NCBI GenBank assembly: GCA_011522915.1
Contig: WTIA01000016.1
Coordinates: 1-37,241, forward strand
Reading direction: 5' to 3'
DNA from: Methanobacteriota archaeon
GTDB lineage: Archaea; Thermoplasmatota; Poseidoniia; Poseidoniales; Poseidoniaceae
Length of the DNA stretch: 37,241 nucleotides
Numbering within the stretch: the first letter of the stretch is position 1; every line of letters begins with the position of its first letter. Under the pieces are notes generated by a model. The model worked only from the letters and a program-made list of their open reading frames with translations. It ran no database searches and was not told where the DNA came from. Positions 9,729-19,751 of this stretch are shown here, in pieces. A program made the translations under genes and the position numbers.

Positions 9729-10736
9729 TCATGATGCCGATTCAATCTGAGAAGATAGCCAAGGCAAAGAGAGGTCTAATCGATGGTCTATTCCACTATG
9801 TGTACCTGGAAATTCTTCCCATTCATGAGGGATTCCTAACTCATTCATACGGGAGTGAAGTTCTCTCAGTCCGTACTGTATATTGTACTGGTCTTTGTCT
9901 CCGACGTCTACCCAACATGGTGGCAAATTTTGGTACTTTTCGATTAATTTTAGAGGGTCCCAATCTAGCCACTGGCCCCACTTTTCATCATCAAATTTGC
10001 AGTTGGAATCCACTGGCAAAGTTCCGTCACTGTAGGTTGCAGCCATTGCTAAAATCATCAAAGTATGGAAATCATCACTCTTCATCGAAGATGTATTTCT
10101 GATATAATCAAGGAAACCATTTTCATCGCCATAGGGAGCTATTTCAGTCAGCGTGGAAGCCATTTCTATTCCAAATAATAATTCGAACCCGCAATCTCCT
10201 GAGTGGCACGCAATTGCTTTCCAGCAATCATCTTTCATACCTCTGACAATCGCTCCATATCCTCCACTTGATTTACCTACTAGCCCAAACCCTGTAATGT
10301 CATATCTATTGTTCAATTCATTACGCAAATCATCGCGTAACCAACTTCCCCAGTTACCCATTATTTCAGAATCCACAAATTGGTTGCCACCCATACTTGT
10401 GAAGGTGTCAGGCATTACGAGAATCGATGGAGTCATTTTTCCCTCTCTGACCAATCTTTCATGTCGTTGCGGTAGTGTTTCACCAAAGGCACGCCAATTT
10501 GCTCTAGCAAAACCAGTTCCTGTAAATGGTGCCAGATAAATTATACAAGGCATAGGGCCTGTTTTACCAGGGGGAATATGCACCAAGACTTCCCTTTCCA
10601 TAGGATCACCCAGGCGATTTTCTAATTTTTCTGAGGAAAAAGAAAATCTCTCCAAAATTCCTCTGATGGGTTCAAAAGAGTGCTCCGGCATGAACCGGCG
10701 ATGGGCTTCAAGGAAATGTGTTTGGCGGTATTCCAA
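9729..10736 (-). CDS. Putative esterase, alpha/beta hydrolase (enterochelin esterase/esterase-D-like)
   Basis: GxSxG nucleophile elbow GLVGKSSGGYGAIVRGMK; C-terminal His in GTHSGIDHRLDLSLPWL. The 10736 start is TTG; an alternative ATG start is at 10691. Confidence 0.8.
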   Translation of the reverse strand: MEYRQTHFLEAHRRFMPEHSFEPIRGILERFSFSSEKLENRLGDPMEREVLVHIPPGKTGPMPCIIYLAPFTGTGFARANWRAFGETLPQRHERLVREGKMTPSILVMPDTFTSMGGNQFVDSEIMGNWGSWLRDDLRNELNNRYDITGFGLVGKSSGGYGAIVRGMKDDCWKAIACHSGDCGFELLFGIEMASTLTEIAPYGDENGFLDYIRNTSSMKSDDFHTLMILAMAATYSDGTLPVDSNCKFDDEKWGQWLDWDPLKLIEKYQNLPPCWVDVGDKDQYNIQYGLRELHSRMNELGIPHEWEEFPGTHSGIDHRLDLSLPWLSSQIESAS

Positions 10737-10756
10737 TGGAAGCCTTTGGAGGTTGA

Positions 10757-10864
10757 ATGATGCGGTTATATTCCAGTGGAAATAAAGGGGAAGAAGAGTT
10801 CAATGTGAATGATTATATGCATTCGACAACGGCTGCAGATGTCCGGTTGGGGGTTTTGGCTTGA
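10757..10864 (+). CDS. Candidate 35-aa leader ORF overlapping the mcm start
   Basis: GGAGGT (10748-10753) then ATGATG; translation MMRLYSSGNKGEEEFNVNDYMHSTTAADVRLGVLA; TGA at 10862-10864 overlaps the TTG of mcm (TTGA). Confidence 0.4.
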   Translation: MMRLYSSGNKGEEEFNVNDYMHSTTAADVRLGVLA

Positions 10865-12975
10865 CTATCCAAGAATTTGATTTGCCAGCGAGATGGAGAA
10901 CATTGCTTCTTGACACCTACAGTGAAGCGATACACAGTTTGCAGGTTAGTTGGCCAGATGTCCAATCTCTTGAAGTTTCATATCGTGACATTGAATCCTT
11001 CGATCCAGATTTCGCTCGCTCAATAATTGAAGAGCCGGAGAACAATACACAGGCAGCCAATCAGGCTCTCAGGCAATTACTTGCTGAAGCAGGATCCCCG
11101 AGGATTGTTTCCTTCGTACGGATTATCGAATTACCTCCAGATTCTGATAGAAAAGTTCGCCAATTAAGGAGTGAAGATTTGGGTTCAATGATTTCGGTTG
11201 AAGCCATAGCTACAAAGATTGGAAAAGTCCTGCCAAGAACCTACGAAGGAGTGTTCGTTTGTGCAGCTTGTGGCCATCAAAGTAGGGTCAACCAACCCAA
11301 CGAACAAGAGTTGGTTGAACCGGTCGAATGTTTCGAAATCGACGGCGGATGTGGAAGAAAGAGAAACCAAACGAAATTCCATCAAAAAGTGGAAGATTCG
11401 ATTCTAATTGATACTCAATTCATCGAGTTACAAGAACCTCCAGAAAACCTTCGTGGCGGCGTACAGCCTGAAAGAATACTTTGTATTGCGGAGCATGACT
11501 TGGCTGGAAAACTGAATCCAGGTGACAGAGTTACTGCAAACGGAATGCTGTTTGTAAGGTCCCAAAGAAAGTCAGGAAAAGATACACCTATTTTTGATAT
11601 TTTTATGAGAATCCACAGTATTCAGAGAGAAAATATTCCGCTTGAGGAAATTCAGATTTCGGAAGAAGAAGAAAGGGAAATCAAGGAATTAGCAAGAAGA
11701 GAGGACATCCATGATGTGCTAACTAGGTCTATTGCCCCGTCTATTTTTGGAATGACTCGCCAAAAAGAGTCACTGATGTTGCAATTATTTGGTGGCGTTG
11801 CCTCCAAAGCAAAAGATGGAACTAGACTTCGTGGCGATATTCACATCCTGCTGATGGGAGATCCTGGTGTTGCAAAGTCGCAATTATTGTCATACATGGC
11901 TCAAATTTCTCCTCGTGGTCGCTTCACGTCAGGTATGTCTGCTTCAGCAGCGGGTTTGACCGCTGCTGCAGTTCAGGATTCAGCAGCAGATGGTAGATGG
12001 ACTCTTGAGGCAGGTGCGCTTGCTTTAGCCGACCTTGGACTCGCAGCAATCGATGAATTCGATAAAATGAATGAAAACGATAGGTCTTCGATGCACGAAG
12101 CAATGGAACAACAAAGAATCTCGGTATCAAAGGCTGGAATCAACGCAACTCTTTCCACAAGGTGTGCTATATTGGCTGCAGCCAACCCTAAAGCAGGACG
12201 ATTCCAAGCTGTATCCGAGGTTCCATTTACCCAGCAAATAAATCTCAAACCAGCCCTAATCTCAAGATTTGACGTAATATGGTTGCTCACCGACCAACCT
12301 GCTGCTGAACATGATTCACTGATTGCAAATCATATCATGAGCAATAGAGCGGAATCAACACCAGAAATTTTAATCGAGCAGGGTAGCGAAGTTGACCCAG
12401 CAAAAGCAGCACGTCAAGACGGTTTAGACAATAAAGAAGGTATTGTGAACCGAGACCTGATAAGAAAATACGTGGCTTTGGCAAAAAGAACCGTTCATCC
12501 AAGACTAACCGATGAGGCGAGAGATGCACTGAGAGACTTCTATGTTGAAACAAGAAGAAAGGGTGGAGAGTCTCACGATTCAATCGCAATTTCAGCAAGA
12601 GCCATTGAAGGTTTGTATCGATTAGCACAAGCCTCTGCAAGGGTTAGATTATCCAATATTGCAACAATAGAAGATGCCGAAAGGTCGGTTAGGTTGACAA
12701 GATTCTGGAGGCACGAGTTGATGGGTGAAAACTTCGATGAAACAACACTTCAATCCGGGAAGAAAGCAACGACAAGAAATCGCGAAAGAACAATCCTAGA
12801 AATTGTAAGGAGAATACATCTAGACACTGGTGGACAGCCAGTGCCGCTAAATGACGTTTTCAACGAGGCTGCTAGACTCGATATTGCTAGAGATGCGGCT
12901 GAGGATATTATCGAGGCTATGTGTACCGACGGGAGACTATTCCGTCCGTTGTACGACACCTTAGCTCCGGCATGA
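10861..12975 (+). CDS. mcm: Replicative DNA helicase MCM
   Basis: Walker A GDPGVAKSQLL, Walker B LAAIDEFDKM, arginine finger region LISRFDVIWLL, C-terminal wHTH. TTG start; the next upstream in-frame codons hold no ATG/GTG/TTG before the TGA at 10810. Confidence 0.96.
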   Translation: MTIQEFDLPARWRTLLLDTYSEAIHSLQVSWPDVQSLEVSYRDIESFDPDFARSIIEEPENNTQAANQALRQLLAEAGSPRIVSFVRIIELPPDSDRKVRQLRSEDLGSMISVEAIATKIGKVLPRTYEGVFVCAACGHQSRVNQPNEQELVEPVECFEIDGGCGRKRNQTKFHQKVEDSILIDTQFIELQEPPENLRGGVQPERILCIAEHDLAGKLNPGDRVTANGMLFVRSQRKSGKDTPIFDIFMRIHSIQRENIPLEEIQISEEEEREIKELARREDIHDVLTRSIAPSIFGMTRQKESLMLQLFGGVASKAKDGTRLRGDIHILLMGDPGVAKSQLLSYMAQISPRGRFTSGMSASAAGLTAAAVQDSAADGRWTLEAGALALADLGLAAIDEFDKMNENDRSSMHEAMEQQRISVSKAGINATLSTRCAILAAANPKAGRFQAVSEVPFTQQINLKPALISRFDVIWLLTDQPAAEHDSLIANHIMSNRAESTPEILIEQGSEVDPAKAARQDGLDNKEGIVNRDLIRKYVALAKRTVHPRLTDEARDALRDFYVETRRKGGESHDSIAISARAIEGLYRLAQASARVRLSNIATIEDAERSVRLTRFWRHELMGENFDETTLQSGKKATTRNRERTILEIVRRIHLDTGGQPVPLNDVFNEAARLDIARDAAEDIIEAMCTDGRLFRPLYDTLAPA

Positions 12976-13015
12976 AACGATGCAATCATATCAATGAGAT
13001 ATTTCAGGTGAAAAC

Positions 13016-15007
13016 ATGGAACCTGTAGGCGATGTGGCTAATCCTGCATCCTTAGACCCAGAAAGTCTCGGTTTCATGTGCGGAATTGAAGTCCACCAAC
13101 AATTGGCAACCGGGAAATTACATTCACGCCAGCCAGGAGAACTTCATGACATAACAATCGAAACACTACCCGATAATTGGCAGCGCTATTACCGTAAATT
13201 GAGGTCTTCAAGTGGAGAGGGCGGAGCAGTCGATGTTGCAGCGAGGTTTGAAGCGAGACGTAATCGCTCTTTCGTGTACTGTCAAGCACCCAATGCTGGA
13301 CTTATTGAATTAGACGAGCAACCACCGCTGCCGCATGATGATGATGCTTTGGATATCTCTCTTACAGTTTCAGGAATGCTAAATGCACGGCCTGCTCCTC
13401 TGCTTCAGACTATGAGAAAAACAGTTGTAGACGGCTCGAATACTAGTGGTTTTCAACGTACTACACTTGTGGCAACTGATGGTACACTACATACAGAAGG
13501 AGGCCCTGTTGGAATTGATGTTCTGTGCCTAGAAGAGGATAGTGCTCGTAAGTTGGATAGCGAGTTGACTCCTAATGGCGAAGTTGTAACATGGAATCTA
13601 GATCGTTTAGGGATACCACTGATTGAAATCGCAACAGCGCCGGACGTAAAAACGCCTGACCATGCCAAACAAACCTCCATCGCATTAGGTAGAACATTGA
13701 GAGATACTCGACGAGTAAGAAGAGGCCTAGGAAGCATTCGTCAAGATTTGAACGTCTCAATAATGTGTGGCGACAGGGTTGAAATTAAGGGATGTCAAGA
13801 CCTAGAATGGATTCCAAAAATCATCAGATGTGAAATGGCTAGGCAACTTCATTTCTACAGACTAGCCAATAAACTCAGGTCATCACATGGATTACCAGCA
13901 CTCTCTAGTGATAGAAGAGAAGAATCCCCTTCAATTAGTGGAGAGGTTGAAAAAATCCTCCCCCTAAATTTAGTAGATGTCTCATCTCAATTTTCCTCAT
14001 GTGATGCAAAGAGAGTCAAACAGGGTCTAGAATCAAAATCAGTGATGCTTGCGCTCCCACTTCCAGGATTTAATGGATTAATTGGGACCAAAGAATTCGA
14101 TACAGATGGTGCCCAACTACCACGTTTAGGCAGAGAACTCGCCGGTGCTGCGAAATTAGCAGGGGTTGCTGGGGTATACCATTCTGACGAATTACCAGCA
14201 TACGGAATTGGGCAAGAATATGTTGATGCTACAAGGGATGCTCTGAACGGAGTCGATGCTTTTGTACTATGTCTTGCTCCAAAATGGCAAGCAGAACTGG
14301 CGCTAGAGAGTGTATTGAATAGGGCGCGACTTGCATTTGATAGAATTCCACAGGAGGTCAGGAATGTTGTGATTCGAAAAGGATCTCCAGAAGACGGTAC
14401 TACAACTCCTATGAGGCCACTTCCTGGGGGAGCAAGGATGTATCCTGAGACCGATATACCGCCTTTGGTCATCACAAAAGAACGTTGGAAAAACATCATG
14501 GATAAATTACCAATGACTCAAGATGAAAGAAAACAAAGACTGAGTGAATACGAAATCAGCGTCGACCAACAAAATCAGTTGTTATCTAGGGAATTAGATG
14601 ATGATTTCATTTCCCATTCACAGGGTTTGCCACAGAAAGCATGGGCGACAATGCTATTGGAGAACGAGGGCGACATTGGCCTAATGGCATTAGTCTTAGC
14701 TGCAAAAGAGGAAGGCCATGTGACTCGCGAAGGTATGGTCTCTCTTCTCAAAGAATTTGAAGGGCAGAATCCAAGCATGGCCCAATTATCTTCAACAGCC
14801 GAAAACTTAGGGCTAAAACCTGCTGATGCAAGTGATTTAGCCGATGTTGTAGCGAAGGTTGTTGCCGACCGCCTTGATTTTGTCAAGGAAAGAGGAATGG
14901 GCGCTATGGGCCCATTGATGGGATTAGTGATGAAAGAATGTGGTGGCGCTGCAGATGGAAAACAGGTTAGCGCACTTTTACGAGAAGAAATCATGAGGCA
15001 TGTTTGA
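13016..15007 (+). CDS. gatE: Glu-tRNA(Gln) amidotransferase subunit E
   Basis: FMCGIEVHQQLATGKLHSRQPGEL, QTMRKTVVDGSNTSGFQRTTLVATDG, GIPLIEIATAPD, SIRQDLNVSI; SD AGGTGA upstream. Confidence 0.95.
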   Translation: MEPVGDVANPASLDPESLGFMCGIEVHQQLATGKLHSRQPGELHDITIETLPDNWQRYYRKLRSSSGEGGAVDVAARFEARRNRSFVYCQAPNAGLIELDEQPPLPHDDDALDISLTVSGMLNARPAPLLQTMRKTVVDGSNTSGFQRTTLVATDGTLHTEGGPVGIDVLCLEEDSARKLDSELTPNGEVVTWNLDRLGIPLIEIATAPDVKTPDHAKQTSIALGRTLRDTRRVRRGLGSIRQDLNVSIMCGDRVEIKGCQDLEWIPKIIRCEMARQLHFYRLANKLRSSHGLPALSSDRREESPSISGEVEKILPLNLVDVSSQFSSCDAKRVKQGLESKSVMLALPLPGFNGLIGTKEFDTDGAQLPRLGRELAGAAKLAGVAGVYHSDELPAYGIGQEYVDATRDALNGVDAFVLCLAPKWQAELALESVLNRARLAFDRIPQEVRNVVIRKGSPEDGTTTPMRPLPGGARMYPETDIPPLVITKERWKNIMDKLPMTQDERKQRLSEYEISVDQQNQLLSRELDDDFISHSQGLPQKAWATMLLENEGDIGLMALVLAAKEEGHVTREGMVSLLKEFEGQNPSMAQLSSTAENLGLKPADASDLADVVAKVVADRLDFVKERGMGAMGPLMGLVMKECGGAADGKQVSALLREEIMRHV

Positions 15008-16665
15008 TGAAGCGAATACTTGCTGTATTTTGCTTGATTCTATGCCTGTTTATTCCACAATCTAGTGCTCAAAATACGATAGAAAGCGATTGGGAAATCG
15101 ACCTAGAAAATGGATATATCTCAACCAAACCAATCTTTGTTGGCGACCAAGTAATAGTTCGTACTTCGGGTTTTTGGACAGGTGAAGAAAGACCTCATGT
15201 TTACTCATTTGACACAATTAGCGGTGTTGAAAATTGGAGATTCATTAATCCAAATTCAACCAATCATGACATGAGTCCATTGTTACATGTTTCGCAAGGT
15301 AGTGGAGATTGTGGAAATTGGTCTGATATGGTAATTGTAGGGTGGACAGACGGAAAGGTTACAGCTCTTAATTCCACAGATGGAAGTTTAGTTTGGGAAG
15401 CAGAAACAGAAGTAGTGACTTGGGGAATTACAGGAAAGATGGCAGTAGATGAGGACAACCTAGTCGTTCCAACACGGCAAGGTCTCTCCAGATATTGTTT
15501 GAGCGATGGTGAACAAAATCTGCGAATCGATTTACCACAGTTGGGTTGGAGAAATGGTGTAACAGTAACCAATGATAGTTACTTGATTGGAAATGAGGAA
15601 GGAGTGCTCAATATTATCTCAAAAACTGGTGACGTAACAAATCTCTCAATCGGTGAGGGGATGATTCGCCACCCGCCGATAAAAACATCCGCAGGTATCG
15701 TAATACATTTGCAAACAAGTCAAGGTTCAGAAATTTACCTAGACGACTTCTTATTATCCCAAGAGGGCACATCCCCTGCGATCCCTTTGCAGGTTGGCGA
15801 ACAGATTTTCTTTGCTACTAGTGATAGTCTCTTTAGTTGGAGATGTTCAATCAACTGTACGTTTGAAGGAAGGTCAAATTTCCACAGTAATGGGGAAATA
15901 ACACATCAGAATTTGGAAGGAAATTTCAGCGTTTGGTTCCCTATCAATACTCCAAATGGAGGTTGGGGCTCAGGAATACCTGGCCAACAAATTATGATTT
16001 ATTCAACCAATCATGATACATATACAACCGCAGGTGTTGCATTTGGAAGTAATGGGGAAATGGCACTTGGAAATGATGCAGGCATTTTAATGGTAATTAG
16101 CGGAAAGGAAGACCAAACAGATCATGGCAACGAGGATGACGATAATTCAATGAAGGAATCATCCTTCCAAGTGAAACCGGTTCATTTTGTCGTAGTTGGA
16201 TTGCTGTTCGGAACATTGTATTCCTATTCAAAATCAAATCGTGATTTAACGATTAAATTAGGAGTTTTGTTAGCCTTGGTAATTGCAATTTCCGCTCTAC
16301 CTTTGTTGTCCGAACAATGGTCTGAAGAAGTCAGTAAATTATCCGAAACCCCTGGAGATTGGAATGAAGAGTGGCCAAATGATTGGCAAGGCACACAAGT
16401 TGTTGTGTTTGAATTACCTGAAGGCGAATATGCGATAGGAGGGCTATCAGGATATGAGAATGTGGATGACCTGACTGATGCTGCTGCCGGCGAACTCGGG
16501 ATTGATATCGAAAAGAAATCCTACAGTTTAGGAGAAATGGTCGTTTCGATTAACGGTCAAGAACTTGAAGGCTGGGAATTCACTATTGACGGCGAAAGAA
16601 CTCAGGTTGGAATTTCTTCTGCTGAGGTAGAAGAAGACTCGGTTGTTAGATGGTCTGCAGCGTGA
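15007..16665 (+). CDS. Secreted/membrane protein: PQQ-type beta-propeller plus TM segments and a C-terminal DUF4430-like domain
   Basis: Signal peptide MKRILAVFCLILCLFIPQSSAQ; propeller-like repeats (VYSFDTISGVENWRF, VTALNSTDGSLVWEAE); two TMs; C-terminus GWEFTIDGERTQVGISSAEVEEDSVVRWSAA. Start ATG overlaps the gatE stop (TGATG). Confidence 0.75.
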   Translation: MKRILAVFCLILCLFIPQSSAQNTIESDWEIDLENGYISTKPIFVGDQVIVRTSGFWTGEERPHVYSFDTISGVENWRFINPNSTNHDMSPLLHVSQGSGDCGNWSDMVIVGWTDGKVTALNSTDGSLVWEAETEVVTWGITGKMAVDEDNLVVPTRQGLSRYCLSDGEQNLRIDLPQLGWRNGVTVTNDSYLIGNEEGVLNIISKTGDVTNLSIGEGMIRHPPIKTSAGIVIHLQTSQGSEIYLDDFLLSQEGTSPAIPLQVGEQIFFATSDSLFSWRCSINCTFEGRSNFHSNGEITHQNLEGNFSVWFPINTPNGGWGSGIPGQQIMIYSTNHDTYTTAGVAFGSNGEMALGNDAGILMVISGKEDQTDHGNEDDDNSMKESSFQVKPVHFVVVGLLFGTLYSYSKSNRDLTIKLGVLLALVIAISALPLLSEQWSEEVSKLSETPGDWNEEWPNDWQGTQVVVFELPEGEYAIGGLSGYENVDDLTDAAAGELGIDIEKKSYSLGEMVVSINGQELEGWEFTIDGERTQVGISSAEVEEDSVVRWSAA

Positions 16666-16697
16666 AGTTGAAATCTTGAACCCTCTAGGCTTGATAC

Positions 16698-17360
16698 ATG
16701 GTAATGACCGACGGGGTCCACGGAACTGTTTTGGGCCCTGTGGAAATGTTGATTTTGAATGTGTTTCTAATCACATTTTCTTTCTTCTTATTGTGTCGAC
16801 CAACTGAATCCGCTAAGCGGGAAATCCTTGTTCTAACAAGCATTACCGCAGCAGCAGCAGCAAGCCGGGTTTTACTCGAACCATTTCCAAACGTCCAACC
16901 GCTGACACTCATGTGTCTAGTCATGGGAGCATCACTGGGAGCAAGGAGAGGTATGGCATTCGCCGTAATGGCAACTATGGTCTCTAATCTAATATTATCT
17001 CACGGTCTGTGGACCTTGTTCCAAGCAACTGGATGGGCGGCAATAGCATTTGCAGGATCCAGACTCAAACTACTCGATGACCATCAAGTAAACATGAAGC
17101 GTCTAGTCATAGCATCAGTATTTGCATCCGTTCTCTTTGGTTGGTGGGTCTCATTATCGGTAATAGGAAGTTTAGCAACATTTTCAGATTTCGGAATTTA
17201 TTTGTTAAATGGTCTACCGTTTGACGCTATTCACGCCCTTGCTAGCATAGTCAGCGCAGTTTGGATAGCACCTTACCTTGCAAATCTACTGTATGTAGAA
17301 ACAGCTGATACTGCGGAACCAACGGTCAGTGGTGAAACCGATGTCGTCACCGCTAACTGA
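16698..17360 (+). CDS. ECF transporter S-component-like membrane protein
   Basis: LEPFPNVQPLTLMCLVMGASLGARRGMAFAVMATMVSNLILSHGLWTLFQATGWAAIAFAG resembles ECF substrate-binding S components; multiple TMs. Confidence 0.7.
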   Translation: MVMTDGVHGTVLGPVEMLILNVFLITFSFFLLCRPTESAKREILVLTSITAAAAASRVLLEPFPNVQPLTLMCLVMGASLGARRGMAFAVMATMVSNLILSHGLWTLFQATGWAAIAFAGSRLKLLDDHQVNMKRLVIASVFASVLFGWWVSLSVIGSLATFSDFGIYLLNGLPFDAIHALASIVSAVWIAPYLANLLYVETADTAEPTVSGETDVVTAN

Positions 17361-17709
17361 AGTCACTATGGTCCTAGTGACCCGAGATGATTTGAAATTG
17401 TCAAAAGGTAAACTTGCAGCCCAATGCTCTCATGCTGCTGTCAACTGTGCAATGAAAGCTAGAAAAAAGGCTGCAAGGTTGTATGAGCGTTGGAACAACC
17501 ATGGCGCAAGAAAAATCGTAGTCAGGGCTGAAGATGAACCACAACTTCGTCAACTTTACGCCAAAGCCCTAGAAGGCGGTTTAGTATGCGATTTAGTCAA
17601 GGACGCTGGCCATACAGAAATCCCTCCCGGAACAGTAACAGTCCTCGGCATCGGCCCTGCACCTCGCTCAGCAGTTGATGCAATCACAGGAGACCTGAAA
17701 CTGCTTTGA
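17341..17709 (+). CDS. pth2: Peptidyl-tRNA hydrolase, Pth2 family
   Basis: MVLVTRDDLKLSKGKLAAQCSHAAVNCAMKA ... GLVCDLVKDAGHTEIPPGTVTVLGIGPAP. Start uncertain (17329 GTG, 17341 ATG or 17368 ATG). Confidence 0.95.
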   Translation: MSSPLTEVTMVLVTRDDLKLSKGKLAAQCSHAAVNCAMKARKKAARLYERWNNHGARKIVVRAEDEPQLRQLYAKALEGGLVCDLVKDAGHTEIPPGTVTVLGIGPAPRSAVDAITGDLKLL

Positions 17710-17731
17710 GTAAAGTCGTTTTAGACCCTTC

Positions 17732-18772
17732 ATGCGCGAGTACCCATCTGAGCGTGTTGATGTACGCAGCGATACTGTGACGCAGCCTACGGCTGCTATG
17801 CGCTCTGTGATGGAGGCCGCAAAAGTCGGAGACGATGTGTTAGGAGATGACCCTACCGTAATCGAATTACAAAATCGCCTTGCAAAGATGTTCGGAAAAG
17901 AGGCTGCACTTTTTGTTGCAAGCGGTACGATGGCAAATGCGATTGCGCTGCGCACACACACTTCGCCTGGTGATGAAATCGTCTGTGACAAGACAGCCCA
18001 CATTTACAAATACGAAGGTGGAGGTTATGCGGCACTTTGCGGGGCATCGATTTCTCTAGTAGATGGCGAAGGGGGAATAATGACTGCAGAGCAGGTGAAA
18101 AAGGCGATTAGAAAAGCCGAAGGTTCAGGTTCTCATTACCCAGATGGTACATTGGTTTGTGTTGAAAACACTTCCAATTTAGGAGGAGGAGCGTGTTACA
18201 GCCAAGAGGCGCTTGATGAGATTGCTGCAGTAGCAAAAGAGAATGGTTGTGCAACTCACATTGATGGGGCAAGAATTTTCAACGCTTCAATCGCAACTGG
18301 AGTAGATGTTGCGAGGATGTGCAGGGATTATGACTCGGTCTCCATCTGCCTATCAAAGGGCTTGGGAGCACCAGTTGGCTCAGTTTTAGTCGGCAGTCGA
18401 GAATTTATCAACAAAGCACACAGATGGCGAAAGATGTTTGGTGGTGGCTGGAGACAAGCGGGCGTTCTTGCAGCTGCTGGCTTACATGCTATCGACCATC
18501 ACATAGAGCGTTTGGCAGAAGATCATTCCCGAGCTAGAGTTGTCGCAGAGGCAATAGATGCAATGGAGAATTTTAGCGTTGATTTAGACGCAGTCCAATC
18601 AAATCTCGTCTATGTAAACTGCAAAATTCCCGCTTCTGAGGTTGTAGTCTCACTAGCAGAGCATGGGATCGACATGTTCGATTTACCTTACAATAGAGTA
18701 AGAGTTGCCATTCATCTTCACATAACAGATGAAGATGTGGAGCGGATTATTGCTGCTTTTGCTGCACAATAG
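17732..18772 (+). CDS. ltaE: Low-specificity L-threonine aldolase (PLP-dependent)
   Basis: VDVRSDTVTQPTAAMRSVMEAAKVGDDVLGDDPTV, HIDGARIFNASIATG, SICLSKGLGAPVGSVLVGS, RRKMFGGGWRQAGVLAAAG-type signature. Confidence 0.93.
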   Translation: MREYPSERVDVRSDTVTQPTAAMRSVMEAAKVGDDVLGDDPTVIELQNRLAKMFGKEAALFVASGTMANAIALRTHTSPGDEIVCDKTAHIYKYEGGGYAALCGASISLVDGEGGIMTAEQVKKAIRKAEGSGSHYPDGTLVCVENTSNLGGGACYSQEALDEIAAVAKENGCATHIDGARIFNASIATGVDVARMCRDYDSVSICLSKGLGAPVGSVLVGSREFINKAHRWRKMFGGGWRQAGVLAAAGLHAIDHHIERLAEDHSRARVVAEAIDAMENFSVDLDAVQSNLVYVNCKIPASEVVVSLAEHGIDMFDLPYNRVRVAIHLHITDEDVERIIAAFAAQ

Positions 18773-19649
18773 CCGCTGCAAACATCGTGATTCCAATTAC
18801 TGCAACGAGTCCAAGGCTTGGAAGACTATCCTCATCATCTTCTTTGCTGACCTGTGGCTCTTCCTCTGGTTCCTCTGCTTGCGGTAGAATGACCTCGTGA
18901 ATTAGGTGGACCTGCAAGTCATCGCCGTCGTAGGCTGTTGGCATTGTGACTTCCATTGTACCGTATGTTGAATTACCTAAGTCGATGATGCCTCTCACGC
19001 TTTTGTTGTAATATTCTTCTTCGTTACCGCCATCTGGGAAGTATGCTAGTTTTTCAACTATCCAAAGTGAGGATTTAATCTCACTATCATCTGGGAAATT
19101 AGCCATGTCTACGACTAGATTCCAGGTTACAATGGGATTTGAATTGTTACTGACAACCCAACCAAGTGTTGACGAACCTACTCCCAAATTCAGTGAATTT
19201 GCTAGGTTTAGATTATAGTCATCCTGTAGAGAATCACCATCTGGCACACTTCCAATTTGTCTAATTGTGCCGTTGAAGATAGCGGTTGGAGGTAGTCTTT
19301 GGTCATACCTTTCAATCCACCGATCATCACCTTCTTGTGAACCTAGAGGGTCTTCATTTTCTCCAATAAATCTGTGGAAATGATAAGTTTGCATTTGATG
19401 TTGAGACTCAATATCTTTCAATGCATTCTCGACCGCTATACAATTTGTGCACCACGTGGCGGTATAGTCTTCCACAATAGCGGGTAATTCTGAAAGGTTG
19501 TTACTAGAATTTCCAGAAACGTTTGCATCAACGTAAACTCCACCAAAGACCGGACCAACATTTTCTAATTTCTCAGGACTCCCTGCATGAGAGGTTGGCA
19601 TTGTTGATAGGCAAAGTGCCAATACAATCAGTGCAATTCGTGCTCGCAT
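18747..19649 (-). CDS. Secreted, membrane-anchored thioredoxin-fold protein
   Basis: Start MRARIALIVLALCLSTMPTSHAG (signal peptide); TATWCTNCIAVENALKDI (CxxC); C-terminal TM LGLVAVIGITMFAAAIV. Confidence 0.75.
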   Translation of the reverse strand: MRARIALIVLALCLSTMPTSHAGSPEKLENVGPVFGGVYVDANVSGNSSNNLSELPAIVEDYTATWCTNCIAVENALKDIESQHQMQTYHFHRFIGENEDPLGSQEGDDRWIERYDQRLPPTAIFNGTIRQIGSVPDGDSLQDDYNLNLANSLNLGVGSSTLGWVVSNNSNPIVTWNLVVDMANFPDDSEIKSSLWIVEKLAYFPDGGNEEEYYNKSVRGIIDLGNSTYGTMEVTMPTAYDGDDLQVHLIHEVILPQAEEPEEEPQVSKEDDEDSLPSLGLVAVIGITMFAAAIVQQKQQ

Positions 19650-19751
19650 AAACTTCCCAAACTTTACCTCATTTTCAATGGTTTGGCCTTTAGTTGGAAG
19701 CGTGGGTTCAAGAACCACCGTCACCGAGTTGGTCCGTTGGCGGACCTGACA

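Noticed and set aside
10737-10860. Replication origin next to mcm
   Set aside because: The interval is short, has no recognisable ORB repeats, and no orc1/cdc6 gene is present in the window.
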